Positions 25,039 to 32,082 of a DNA stretch of 36,232 nt are shown here, one piece after another. This stretch comes from an uncultured Prevotella sp. Lineage in GTDB: Bacteria; Bacteroidota; Bacteroidia; Bacteroidales; Bacteroidaceae. The notes below the pieces were generated by a model that searched no databases, was not told the origin of the DNA, and was given only the letters and a program-made list of their open reading frames with translations. The position numbers and the translations under genes are program-made. Location: positions 1-36,232 of the forward strand of contig CAMVSV010000024.1 of the NCBI GenBank assembly GCA_947170265.1. Reading direction: 5' to 3'. Within the stretch, counting starts at the first letter, position 1. Each line of letters starts with the position of its first letter.

Positions 25039-26133
25039 TCAGATAAACTTCTTTTCCCGCAAGTCCAGGAAAGCAACAATTAGTTTGTCGTAATCTCTCT
25101 CCGTCAGATATCCAAGATGTCCAATGCGGAAGATAGTATCTTTCATATCACCCCCATTAGGACATATCCATATGCCATATTCATCTTTCAATTTCAAGAA
25201 AATATCATAGGCAGACTGGCTAGTAGGGTGTAATGGTGTTACTGCATTGCTTAAGCTGTCACTAACAATTTCGAACGGTAAATTATATTCTTTTAGTTTA
25301 TTTCGGAAATAAGTAGCTAAATGTGCTGTACGTTCAATTTCAGCATTATCGCCACCAGCAGCATCAATTTCTTTGAGTCGGACGTTAATCTGACGAAGAA
25401 TTCCAACAGCAGGAGTCCATGGCGTTTGTCCTCTTTCTTGGTTCTTTAATGCTAGTTTTAAATCCAAATATTGACAACAACATTGGGTCTTTTCAATACG
25501 TTTTAAAGCAGAAGGGGCAAGTGCAATTATTGCTATGCCTGGAGGACAAGCTAATGCCTTTTGACTACCAGTAATCATTACACCTGCATCCAAGGCAGCC
25601 ATATCAAAAGGATCACAAAGGAAAGTACTTATTGTGTCAACTATCAAGAAACAATTATTCCGCTTACAGAAATCACTTACCAAATCTATGTCAAAGTGAA
25701 GACCTGTAGATGTCTCATGTTTTTGAATTAAAAAAGTTGTATAATCTTTACCTTCATATGGGGCTAAATGTTCTGGCTTTAAAGCCTTACCATGTTCAAG
25801 CCTAATTTCTGTAAATGGGATATCATGCAATGTTAATAGCTCCACGAAACGCTCACCGAAAGATCCTCCATTTACGACAAGAGCTTTATCTTTCTTAGTA
25901 AGGGTGTTCATAATGGCAGTTTCCATACCACCAGATCCTGAGCATGTCATAAAGACAACACGACTGTCATTTGTAGTATGAGCAAATTTCTTGACAAGAG
26001 TTTCATTCTCTAACATCAATTCTGAGAACTCCGATGTTCTAAAATAAGGAACCTGCTCTGATCCAATTGCCCTTACTGCATCACTCGACTGAACAGGACC
26101 AACGGTAAAATTTATTAAATCAGACTTTATCAT
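25039..26133 (-). CDS. class V aminotransferase (alanine-glyoxylate / AEP transaminase-like)
   Basis: This 364-residue PLP enzyme of aminotransferase class V begins with FTVGPVQSSDAVR. It has TCSGSGGMETAIMN (63-76), the PLP-ring aspartate Asp166 (LIVDTIST) and the Schiff-base lysine Lys192 (ITGSQKALACPPG). Relatives include serine-pyruvate, alanine-glyoxylate and 2-aminoethylphosphonate-pyruvate transaminases. It lies 2 bases upstream of the cytidylyltransferase fusion, so the product may be a phospho-amino-alcohol or phosphonate that is then CDP-activated. Serinol phosphate, as made by C. jejuni Cj1437 from dihydroxyacetone phosphate, is one candidate. No PEP mutase gene is visible, which argues against phosphonate made locally. 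The exact substrate is open. Confidence 0.85.
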   Translation of the reverse strand: MIKSDLINFTVGPVQSSDAVRAIGSEQVPYFRTSEFSELMLENETLVKKFAHTTNDSRVVFMTCSGSGGMETAIMNTLTKKDKALVVNGGSFGERFVELLTLHDIPFTEIRLEHGKALKPEHLAPYEGKDYTTFLIQKHETSTGLHFDIDLVSDFCKRNNCFLIVDTISTFLCDPFDMAALDAGVMITGSQKALACPPGIAIIALAPSALKRIEKTQCCCQYLDLKLALKNQERGQTPWTPAVGILRQINVRLKEIDAAGGDNAEIERTAHLATYFRNKLKEYNLPFEIVSDSLSNAVTPLHPTSQSAYDIFLKLKDEYGIWICPNGGDMKDTIFRIGHLGYLTERDYDKLIVAFLDLREKKFI

Positions 26134-26138
26134 TATGT

Positions 26139-26963
26139 TTAATTATTTTGTTTCCAAAAAAATTTAATCCAATATTGTTTAGGAATTCTTTTTTCTATAG
26201 GAGGCAACTGCATATAATCGCCATATAACTGTTTAAGATGATGATCGTAACCGCTAATAGCATAAAACTGGTAACCTTCAAAATCTAGAAGAATATAATC
26301 ATCAAAGTCTTCTACTGGAAATTGAATAGGTCCATCATCAAGACAAGAACATTGGCCAAGAAATCTGGTGCTACCATAATCTATCATCTTTTCCAAATCA
26401 ACCATCTTCTTCAGAAAAAGAATTGGAATTCGTCCATTTAAGCCGATAAGTAGAGCTATTAATGTTTTAAATTTAGAATACATAGAATCCTCATTGGATA
26501 TGTGATGATTTTGTCGCCTAAACTTATATATAAAATGGCAAAACCTACTTATTTTTTTATATCGCTTAGCATACATCTTCACATCATCTTCCACACCATC
26601 TATCGGAAAAATATCTATCCATACTCCAGACTCTTGTTTTGTCCATGGACGCTCTGCAACATAATGTGTCCTTCGACAGTCGACAATCCGCGCAAATCCC
26701 GCCAATGCAGTTATGTCATTACCGTAATATATGAGCTTGTATTGTTCTGAACGGAATAAACGACAAAATCTTTCATAATCATGCCGCGGCATCATCACAT
26801 CAATATCATCATCCCAAGGAATAAAGCCTTTATGTCTAAGAGCGCCAATCAGAGTTCCGTATGCTATAGAATATTTAATGTCATTTTCCGAACAAAAATC
26901 GTGAAGGGCGACTAATAGTTCAAGACTAATATTTTGTAACTCTTTTAAAGTCAGTTCTTGCAT
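26139..26963 (-). CDS. LicD-family phosphotransferase (second copy)
   Basis: This 274-residue LicD protein has the core YSIAYGTLIGALRHKGFIPWDDDIDVMMPRHDYERF at about 31-66 (PWDDDID at 49-55) and the block SGVWIDIFPIDGVEDD. It differs clearly from the first copy outside these motifs. It is predicted to transfer a phospho-alcohol from a CDP donor to the growing glycan. The gene overlaps the upstream GNAT gene by 13 bases and ends 5 bases before the aminotransferase gene. This places both LicD proteins, the aminotransferase and the cytidylyltransferase in one tight block. Two copies suggest two decorated positions or two acceptors. Confidence 0.9.
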   Translation of the reverse strand: MQELTLKELQNISLELLVALHDFCSENDIKYSIAYGTLIGALRHKGFIPWDDDIDVMMPRHDYERFCRLFRSEQYKLIYYGNDITALAGFARIVDCRRTHYVAERPWTKQESGVWIDIFPIDGVEDDVKMYAKRYKKISRFCHFIYKFRRQNHHISNEDSMYSKFKTLIALLIGLNGRIPILFLKKMVDLEKMIDYGSTRFLGQCSCLDDGPIQFPVEDFDDYILLDFEGYQFYAISGYDHHLKQLYGDYMQLPPIEKRIPKQYWIKFFWKQNN

Positions 26964-27583
26964 AATTTTCTCATTTTTTTATAAAGAGTTCCGAGTTTTG
27001 TATCTGTCCCGTCAATATTTCTAGTCAACTTGATAAATATGTATGATTGCCAATAATGTAGTTTCATATAACTAGTGTTATTCCATAGAACTGAGGGCAC
27101 AAGCTGCATACGGAAAACATAACTCCAATAATTTGTTGAACGATATGATTCTAATCCTATAATTTTAAAGCCATTTTTAAGATGATACCTAACTGCACTT
27201 GTTGCTAAAGTTGACGTGTCACTCAAAATAAAACCACATCCTTCTTTTTTTGCGACTTCAGTAAGTTCATACAAAAGTAGTGACCCAATATTGTTATGTT
27301 TATATCCATCTTTAATTGCCACGAATTCCATATATCCAAATATTATATTTCTTTTATAATGGATATTGAGCGTACTTGTGCCAACTAAAAGATTGGAATC
27401 AATATCTATTGCGACAAAAACTATTCCTGCTTTCGTTTTCTCAATGAATTGTTCCTTTGTCATAAATGAGCAAGAGTATTTTAAACCCTGATTGAGCCGT
27501 TCTTGAAAAGATTCATGCAAAAGAGCAATTATTTGTTCTATAGTTATAGCAGTTTCATTTAATTTATATATTTTAATTTTCAT
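26951..27583 (-). CDS. GNAT-family N-acetyltransferase
   Basis: This 210-residue protein has a GNAT fold. LLHESFQERLNQGLKYSCS (about 22-40) is followed by the acetyl-CoA-binding loop in IKDGYKHNNIGSLLLYELTEVAKKEG (about 91-116) and the C-terminal SAVRYHLKNGFKIIG (about 128-142). Glycan-locus GNATs usually acetylate an amino sugar or an amino-substituted side group. Here the neighbouring aminotransferase might supply the amine. It is the first gene of the AT-rich block and overlaps the second LicD gene by 13 bases. About 90 bases of AT-rich DNA lie upstream, with no recognisable promoter. Substrate not known. Confidence 0.8.
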   Translation of the reverse strand: MKIKIYKLNETAITIEQIIALLHESFQERLNQGLKYSCSFMTKEQFIEKTKAGIVFVAIDIDSNLLVGTSTLNIHYKRNIIFGYMEFVAIKDGYKHNNIGSLLLYELTEVAKKEGCGFILSDTSTLATSAVRYHLKNGFKIIGLESYRSTNYWSYVFRMQLVPSVLWNNTSYMKLHYWQSYIFIKLTRNIDGTDTKLGTLYKKMRKLCKN

Positions 27584-27674
27584 TTATATATTATAAAAAT
27601 AGATACTTCATTTTCGCATTAGATAACGATATTACCACTAAAACTAAAAATTCTATTAGCACTTATAAACTACA

Positions 27675-28484
27675 TTAAAGAATATTGATTGTTAGTGTTC
27701 CATGGTTACCGGTGTATCCCAATTCGCTCTCGATAATCCTCCATCGGATTGTAATATTGCCTGTTACTCGGGTATCAACATAGAACAGCGGAATGGTGGT
27801 GTCATCCTGAAGGTCTTGCAAGAGACCATCCATAACGATATGAATCTCCGGCTCTTGTGCCTTCGTGAGGTCCCAAGCTGAATAAGTATAGGTCGTGGTT
27901 CCGAGTTGCTGGGCAGGAGTAAGAAGGATATTTGAAGTAGTTGAAGATACATCATTTCTGTTGTAGTATTGTCCATTCAACTGTTGTCGTGCATCTGAAC
28001 GGTATATGTTTGCTCCTTCAGCAGAAATGGTGATATCAATCTGCATCTTGCCACATGCCTTGTCACCTTTGTTCTTGACAACCAACTGAACGGGTTTAAG
28101 TATCTCGTCATAGATACCACTGCGTATGGTCGTCTCATAGTATGTCTGTTTTGCTCTGACATACATATTGTTTGCATTCTGCTTAGCTTTTGCTGCTGTG
28201 GCGTATGGCTCTATTGCCAAAAATGGATTGAGGAAAGCTGCATTGGGAGAAAACTCCTTAATCGCAGGTTCGTTCTTCATCGCCGTAGATACTCTTCCTG
28301 CTACCTCCGTTTCTACATCTGCCACATCAGACTTCCTAAATATCAACGTTTTCTGGTTATCCTCAAACATAACGACCGGGTCACATTTAGGATCTATCAA
28401 CATTGCCTTAAGCTTATGACGTAACAGCCATAAGCATGTAGCAGCAATGCCACTCAGTATGCATATTATTATTGATGACAGCAT
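27675..28484 (-). CDS. unknown membrane-anchored protein
   Basis: I do not recognise a family. The 269-residue protein begins with one hydrophobic segment (about 4-22) followed by basic residues (RHKLK), giving an N-terminal membrane anchor. The remainder is soluble and beta-rich: YETTIRSGIYDEILKPVQL, GKMQIDITISAEG and a terminal NITIRWRII / GTLTINIL. An Ig-like or transthyretin-like domain is imaginable, but this is only impression. Base composition is back to the normal level, unlike the AT-rich genes just downstream, so it may not belong to the cassette. A dispersed repeat lies upstream at 28515-28638, between it and manA. Confidence 0.65.
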   Translation of the reverse strand: MLSSIIICILSGIAATCLWLLRHKLKAMLIDPKCDPVVMFEDNQKTLIFRKSDVADVETEVAGRVSTAMKNEPAIKEFSPNAAFLNPFLAIEPYATAAKAKQNANNMYVRAKQTYYETTIRSGIYDEILKPVQLVVKNKGDKACGKMQIDITISAEGANIYRSDARQQLNGQYYNRNDVSSTTSNILLTPAQQLGTTTYTYSAWDLTKAQEPEIHIVMDGLLQDLQDDTTIPLFYVDTRVTGNITIRWRIIESELGYTGNHGTLTINIL

Positions 28485-28514
28485 AGAGATGGAAATGATG
28501 ACGAGTTACTCGTT

Positions 28515-28638
28515 GAGCTGGATTTATAGTCCGAGAAACGATGTCTTTCTTTAGCGCATCACAGATGCTTATACTCAATGGTGTGGGATTGCTTATCGAC
28601 CTATGGTCGCTTGCCAGAAGCAAGAAATCCCACACAAC
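28515..28638 (+). repeat. dispersed foldable repeat, copy 2
   Basis: This is the best-paired copy. GCATC-ACA-GATGC lies at the left. A perfect 10-base outer stem (GTGTGGGATT with AATCCCACAC) then encloses CGACC-TAT-GGTCG and CTTGC-CAGAA-GCAAG. The 40 bases in front (from GAGCTGGATT at 28515) also match copy 3. It lies between manA and the unknown membrane-anchored gene, in the orientation opposite to copy 1. Confidence 0.8.
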
Positions 28639-28716
28639 TAAACTACTACAAATCCCACACGACTTCACTACTGTACAACGAAAAACATAGACTACTGAAA
28701 CGCTTGCCTATGGTGT

Positions 28717-29757
28717 TTATTTCTGAGTGATATGCAGGAAGCGTGACATCATGCGTGGGAGGCTCCTGTCCTTGTTGTCTATGAACGCATCAAGTAGGCG
28801 TGTGCTTCCTGTCAGCGGTGTGATGTCATAGTCTGCAATGGCAGCGGGTATGAGTGTGGAATATCCTTCCTTCAGCAGTATCTCATCGCCTGTGGCACGC
28901 ACACGAATAGTGCAGTCACCCTCAAGACATGTAGAGATGATGAAACTGTCGTATTTCATCAGATTCCGATGAAAGGTTGTGGTGACTTTCATCACCCTGA
29001 CATTAAAATAAGGTGTGTCTACCACCTGTATGGCACGGTTGTCCGTGTCAACATACTCCGTGCGGTAGTTCTGTTCCACACGATAGTCCAGTGCTTTGGC
29101 AGCCAGTTCTGTATGAAGTTCCCGAGGCTTGCCGTCCATGCCAGGACGGTTATAGTCAAAGATGCGGTAGGTGATGTCGCTCGACTGCTGTACCTCGACG
29201 AGCATGATACCTCCACAGATGGCATGAACGCGACCAGCCGGAAGATAGAACACGTCGCCCACCCTCACCTCGTGGTCGGCGAGCACCTCTGTGATGGTGC
29301 CGTCAGCTACACGTCTACGGTATTCCTCCGGTGTTATCTCCTTCTTGAAACCGGCATAGAGATGGCTACCGGCATCAGCCTTGATGACATACCACATCTC
29401 GCTCTTGCCCGACTTCCCGTGTTCGCGCTGAGCCATGGCATCGTTGGGATGCACCTGTATGCTCAGGTCACGCTTGGCATCGATGAACTTTACGAGAAGA
29501 GGCAGCTCACCACCATATTTTTCATTGACAGCCGTGCCGAGAATAGCCTCCGCATGGTCAGCGATTACAGTTGACAGGTCGCGTCCCTTCCACTCCCCAT
29601 TGCTAATGATACTCGTGCTTGACGGTACCACGCTCACCTCCCAGCTCTCACCAACAGGCTCGCCGTCGGGCTGCAAGCCTTTGAATGGTCTGAGACGGTC
29701 TCCGCCCCATACCACCTTATGTAGGTTTGGTTCAAAGAGAAGGGGATAGTAATGCAT
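28717..29757 (-). CDS. manA: mannose-6-phosphate isomerase, class I
   Basis: This 346-residue cytoplasmic zinc enzyme interconverts mannose 6-phosphate and fructose 6-phosphate, feeding GDP-mannose and glycan synthesis or mannose use. The type I signature is clear. QVHPND (101-106) supplies His103, Glu120 is in SEMWYV, and LPAGRVHAICGG holds His178; with the usual glutamine these are the zinc ligands. The size is close to the short Bacillus-type enzymes. A well-formed promoter lies about 190 bases upstream at 29950-29981, partly duplicated in a 76-base tandem repeat. It may or may not be co-transcribed with the gene at 27675, from which it is separated by a 232-base gap holding a repeat. Confidence 0.93.
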   Translation of the reverse strand: MHYYPLLFEPNLHKVVWGGDRLRPFKGLQPDGEPVGESWEVSVVPSSTSIISNGEWKGRDLSTVIADHAEAILGTAVNEKYGGELPLLVKFIDAKRDLSIQVHPNDAMAQREHGKSGKSEMWYVIKADAGSHLYAGFKKEITPEEYRRRVADGTITEVLADHEVRVGDVFYLPAGRVHAICGGIMLVEVQQSSDITYRIFDYNRPGMDGKPRELHTELAAKALDYRVEQNYRTEYVDTDNRAIQVVDTPYFNVRVMKVTTTFHRNLMKYDSFIISTCLEGDCTIRVRATGDEILLKEGYSTLIPAAIADYDITPLTGSTRLLDAFIDNKDRSLPRMMSRFLHITQK

Positions 29758-29949
29758 TGATATAGACTTGGTTAGTTATTGTATCGCATCAGAGATTTCA
29801 GAGGATGTTTTTTGCATGAGATAAGACTATTCCTCCCCACATTGATTGATGTAGGTTGCAAATAAATTGTATGATGCACAAAGAACCGTCTCAATCCCGC
29901 CTATGAGACAACAAGTCTCGCAGAACCATCCACCCCTCTCTTATGCAGT

Positions 29950-29981
29950 GCAAAGATACGATTAAATGAGCACAATGCAAA
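29950..29981 (-). promoter_or_regulatory. Bacteroidetes-type promoter for manA
   Basis: On the minus strand TTTG (29981-29978), a 19-base spacer and TATCTTTGC (29958-29950) match the Bacteroidetes promoter closely. A second, weaker copy (TATCTTTAC) lies 76 bases upstream in the tandem repeat with the same spacing. The predicted leader of manA is about 180 bases. Confidence 0.75.
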
Positions 29982-30103
29982 GGAAAACTCGTTTTTCTTT
30001 GTTTTGTCGAATGAAAGTATCTTATGTAAAGATACGATTAAATGAGCACAATGCAAAGGAAAACTTGTTTTTCTTTGCTTTGTCGAATGAAAGTATCTTA
30101 TGT
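29952..30103. repeat. two tandem copies of a 76-base promoter-containing unit
   Basis: Units 29952-30027 and 30028-30103 are identical except for two visible substitutions (C/T near position 39 of the unit and T/C near position 51). Each begins AAAGATAC and ends near GTATCTT, so the unit has inverted ends. It also holds an internal inverted pair (CAAAGGAAAA with TTTTTCTTTG). Each unit carries a TTTG-N19-TATCTTT promoter on the minus strand. Confidence 0.92.
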
Positions 30104-30163
30104 AAAAAAGCCTCTTTCTACCTCTCATTACCTGTTCTGACTGCTAAAAACGGCATCAAGTTG

Positions 30164-30194
30164 TTGCGAGTTCAGCATTATTTCGTATATTTGC
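30164..30194 (+). promoter_or_regulatory. promoter for the plus-strand secreted protein gene
   Basis: TTGC at 30164-30167, an 18-base spacer and TATATTTGC at 30186-30194 fit the Bacteroidetes promoter. The leader to the ATG at 30245 is about 45 bases. Confidence 0.7.
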
Positions 30195-30244
30195 GGCAAC
30201 GAATAGCGTTAATCACATAGAAAACAAACAAATACTGTTACGAT

Positions 30245-32050
30245 ATGAAAGTCAATTTCTTGACAAGATTATTACCTTTCCTGTTGTTGATGTGCAGTAT
30301 GATGCTTCATGCGCAGACGGAGCAGACAGTGGTGTTCATCCCCGCTGACGACAACAACGGCATCACCACTGCCGGACCATGCTCAATAGAGAAGGCACCC
30401 TTAACCATGTCAACCACCTTCGGTGTGCTCGGTTATGACGATACCTATGCCGTATACAACTACAACTCCCTGTCATTCACTACCGCAGAAGGCAAGATAA
30501 CCCAGATTGAGCTGGAGGGATACGACAAGAAACACTCGTTGAAAGCATTCAAGACTGCGAGCATGGGATCCTTCACCTCACAAGACGACATGCAAGCCAC
30601 ATGGAGTGACAGCAAGGGCTTTGAGAGTGTGACCCTCGACGTGGAAGGCAATGTGGTTTGGCTCACGTCGGTCACGGTGACCATCAGCCATGAAGCCGAC
30701 GACGATGGCAGGGTGATACCCGAGCTGTCGTTCTCAAAGTCCACCACCACGGCAATCATAGGCGAGACCTTCACACCGCCGACCCTGAATAAACCCGACG
30801 AGATAACCGATGTATTGTACTCCTCGAGCGACGAAATCCTTGCCACTGTTGACAAGAGCAGCGGCAACGTGACCATCGGCAACAGTACGGGCACTGTGAC
30901 CATCACAGCCACCACCGAAGCAACAGAGCACTATCAAGCTGCCACAGCCAGCTATACCATCAAGATAAAGAAACCCGCTGCCATGGTCTATGGCAACTAC
31001 CCCAACAGCTACATGCTCGTTACAGACGAGGAGAGCCTCAGCGATGGCGACGAGATAATCTTCGTACACAGAGACAAGCCCGGACAGACCATGAACAGCA
31101 CACAGCAGGAACGCTACAGAGACGACACCGTATTGGAAGGATATAATGCCGATGGCTCCATCATACATAAGAACGACTATGCGGTGTTCACCATTGAGCA
31201 TGTTGACGACTACTGGTGCTTCCACGACAAGCTCGGTTACCTCTATGCCTCAAGCAACAAGCAGAACGCCCTCGGCACCAAGACTGCCATTGACGACAAT
31301 GCCAAGGCACAGATAACGATTACCGACGGCAAGGCAAAGGTGAGGTTTATGGGTGACAACAGCTACCGCTACCTGCGCTACTCCAACAGCATGGAAGGAT
31401 TTACATGTACCGCCGATGCCGAGAAGAACGAGCCTGTGATGATCTACCGTAAGGCAGAGCTGCGCAGCGATGAGCTTACCATTGACAATACCGGCTACTC
31501 TACCCTCTTCACCAACCATGAGATACTCATCCCAAGTGGCATCACGGCATATACCGTGAACAATGCCACCGAACACCTGGTGTTTGGCGACAAATACAAG
31601 GCATATTCCATACTCCCCGCCAATACGCCCGTGCTGCTGAAGGGCAAGGAAGGCACCTATGCCTACTACATTACCAACACCGGTGCTGTGAAGCCTTCAC
31701 AAAACATGCTGCGAGGCTCCACCGGAGAACGCGTCAGCGACGATGGTTTCCTGTTTTACAAGCTGTCTACCAAGAACGGTGACAACGGCACCATTGGTTT
31801 TTATTTCGACACCGCCAATGGCAAGTCACTGAAGATTGATTCCGGAAAAGCCTATCTTGCCGTACCACAGTCCATGGCAAGTCCCGACGGCTACGCCCTC
31901 AATGAGGCCACGACAGGCATTGCAACCACCGAAAGTCAAGCAATAACCAAACACATTTACACCATTGATGGTCAGAGTATTAAGCCAAACGTTAAAAAGT
32001 TAAGAAATGGCTTATATATAGTCAATGGCAAGAAAGTCGTGAAAAGATAA
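30245..32050 (+). CDS. secreted protein with Ig-like repeat domain and C-terminal sorting-like tail
   Basis: This 601-residue exported protein has a signal peptide at residues 1-23 with a likely cut after LHA. Residues about 158-243 (LSFSKSTTTAIIGETFTPPTL, then YSSSDEILATVDKSSGNVTI and GTVTITATTEATEHY) look like a bacterial Ig-like (BIG2-type) domain. Residues about 250-410 form a second unit with YGNYPNSYMLVTDEESLSDGDEIIF and aromatic-rich strands. The last 45 residues (HIYTIDGQSI, LRNGLYIVNGKKVVKR) resemble the tail seen on many Prevotella surface proteins, possibly a type IX secretion signal. No enzymatic motif is evident; surface binding or structure is a guess. It has its own promoter. 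Base composition is relatively GC-rich. Confidence 0.75.
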   Translation: MKVNFLTRLLPFLLLMCSMMLHAQTEQTVVFIPADDNNGITTAGPCSIEKAPLTMSTTFGVLGYDDTYAVYNYNSLSFTTAEGKITQIELEGYDKKHSLKAFKTASMGSFTSQDDMQATWSDSKGFESVTLDVEGNVVWLTSVTVTISHEADDDGRVIPELSFSKSTTTAIIGETFTPPTLNKPDEITDVLYSSSDEILATVDKSSGNVTIGNSTGTVTITATTEATEHYQAATASYTIKIKKPAAMVYGNYPNSYMLVTDEESLSDGDEIIFVHRDKPGQTMNSTQQERYRDDTVLEGYNADGSIIHKNDYAVFTIEHVDDYWCFHDKLGYLYASSNKQNALGTKTAIDDNAKAQITITDGKAKVRFMGDNSYRYLRYSNSMEGFTCTADAEKNEPVMIYRKAELRSDELTIDNTGYSTLFTNHEILIPSGITAYTVNNATEHLVFGDKYKAYSILPANTPVLLKGKEGTYAYYITNTGAVKPSQNMLRGSTGERVSDDGFLFYKLSTKNGDNGTIGFYFDTANGKSLKIDSGKAYLAVPQSMASPDGYALNEATTGIATTESQAITKHIYTIDGQSIKPNVKKLRNGLYIVNGKKVVKR

Positions 32051-32056
32051 AACGAT

Positions 32057-32081
32057 GGGCGTTTGCCAATCACAAGCGCCC
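32057..32081 (-). terminator. fmt: terminator for the tsaC-clcA-fmt operon
   Basis: GGGCG (32057-32061) pairs with CGCCC (32077-32081), and adjacent TTTG pairs with CAAG-like sequence. On the minus strand the stem starts right after the fmt stop and is followed by ATCGTTTT. It may also stop the converging plus-strand gene that ends at 32050. Confidence 0.65.
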
Positions 32082-32082
32082 A

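Larger units (their letters stand above)
19200..27670. other. AT-rich segment of the polysaccharide locus
   Basis: From just past the OafA-type gene to just past the GNAT gene the DNA is visibly richer in A+T. For example, 21301-21360 has 15 G+C in 60, while 10021-10080 in the same locus has 33. All nine genes inside are glycan-specific (glycosyltransferase, acyltransferase, flippase, LicD pair, fusion, aminotransferase, GNAT). This is typical of an exchangeable capsule or O-antigen cassette. Edges are approximate. Confidence 0.7.
29758..30244. other. 487-base divergent intergenic region
   Basis: The region lies between manA (minus) and the secreted protein gene (plus). It holds a tandem duplication with a minus-strand promoter and a plus-strand promoter close to the secreted protein gene, each listed separately. 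Nothing suggests a coding gene; open frames over the duplication are repeat artefacts. Confidence 0.65.

Noticed and set aside
25039..26133. Complete phosphonate biosynthesis pathway
   Set aside because: The aminotransferase resembles aminoethylphosphonate transaminases, but no PEP mutase or phosphonopyruvate decarboxylase gene is visible in the window.
28414..28668. Minus-strand 84-codon frame upstream of the unknown membrane protein
   Set aside because: It is made of dispersed repeat sequence and overlaps the start of the annotated gene; no independent support.
29901..30220. Short frames across the 76-base tandem repeat, coding for repeated peptides
   Set aside because: The repetition comes from duplication of a promoter unit; the frames lack starts or context of real genes.
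30460..31225. Long minus-strand frames (151 and 163 codons) inside the secreted protein gene
   Set aside because: They are antisense shadows of a GC-richer gene; the plus-strand protein has a signal peptide and recognisable domains.
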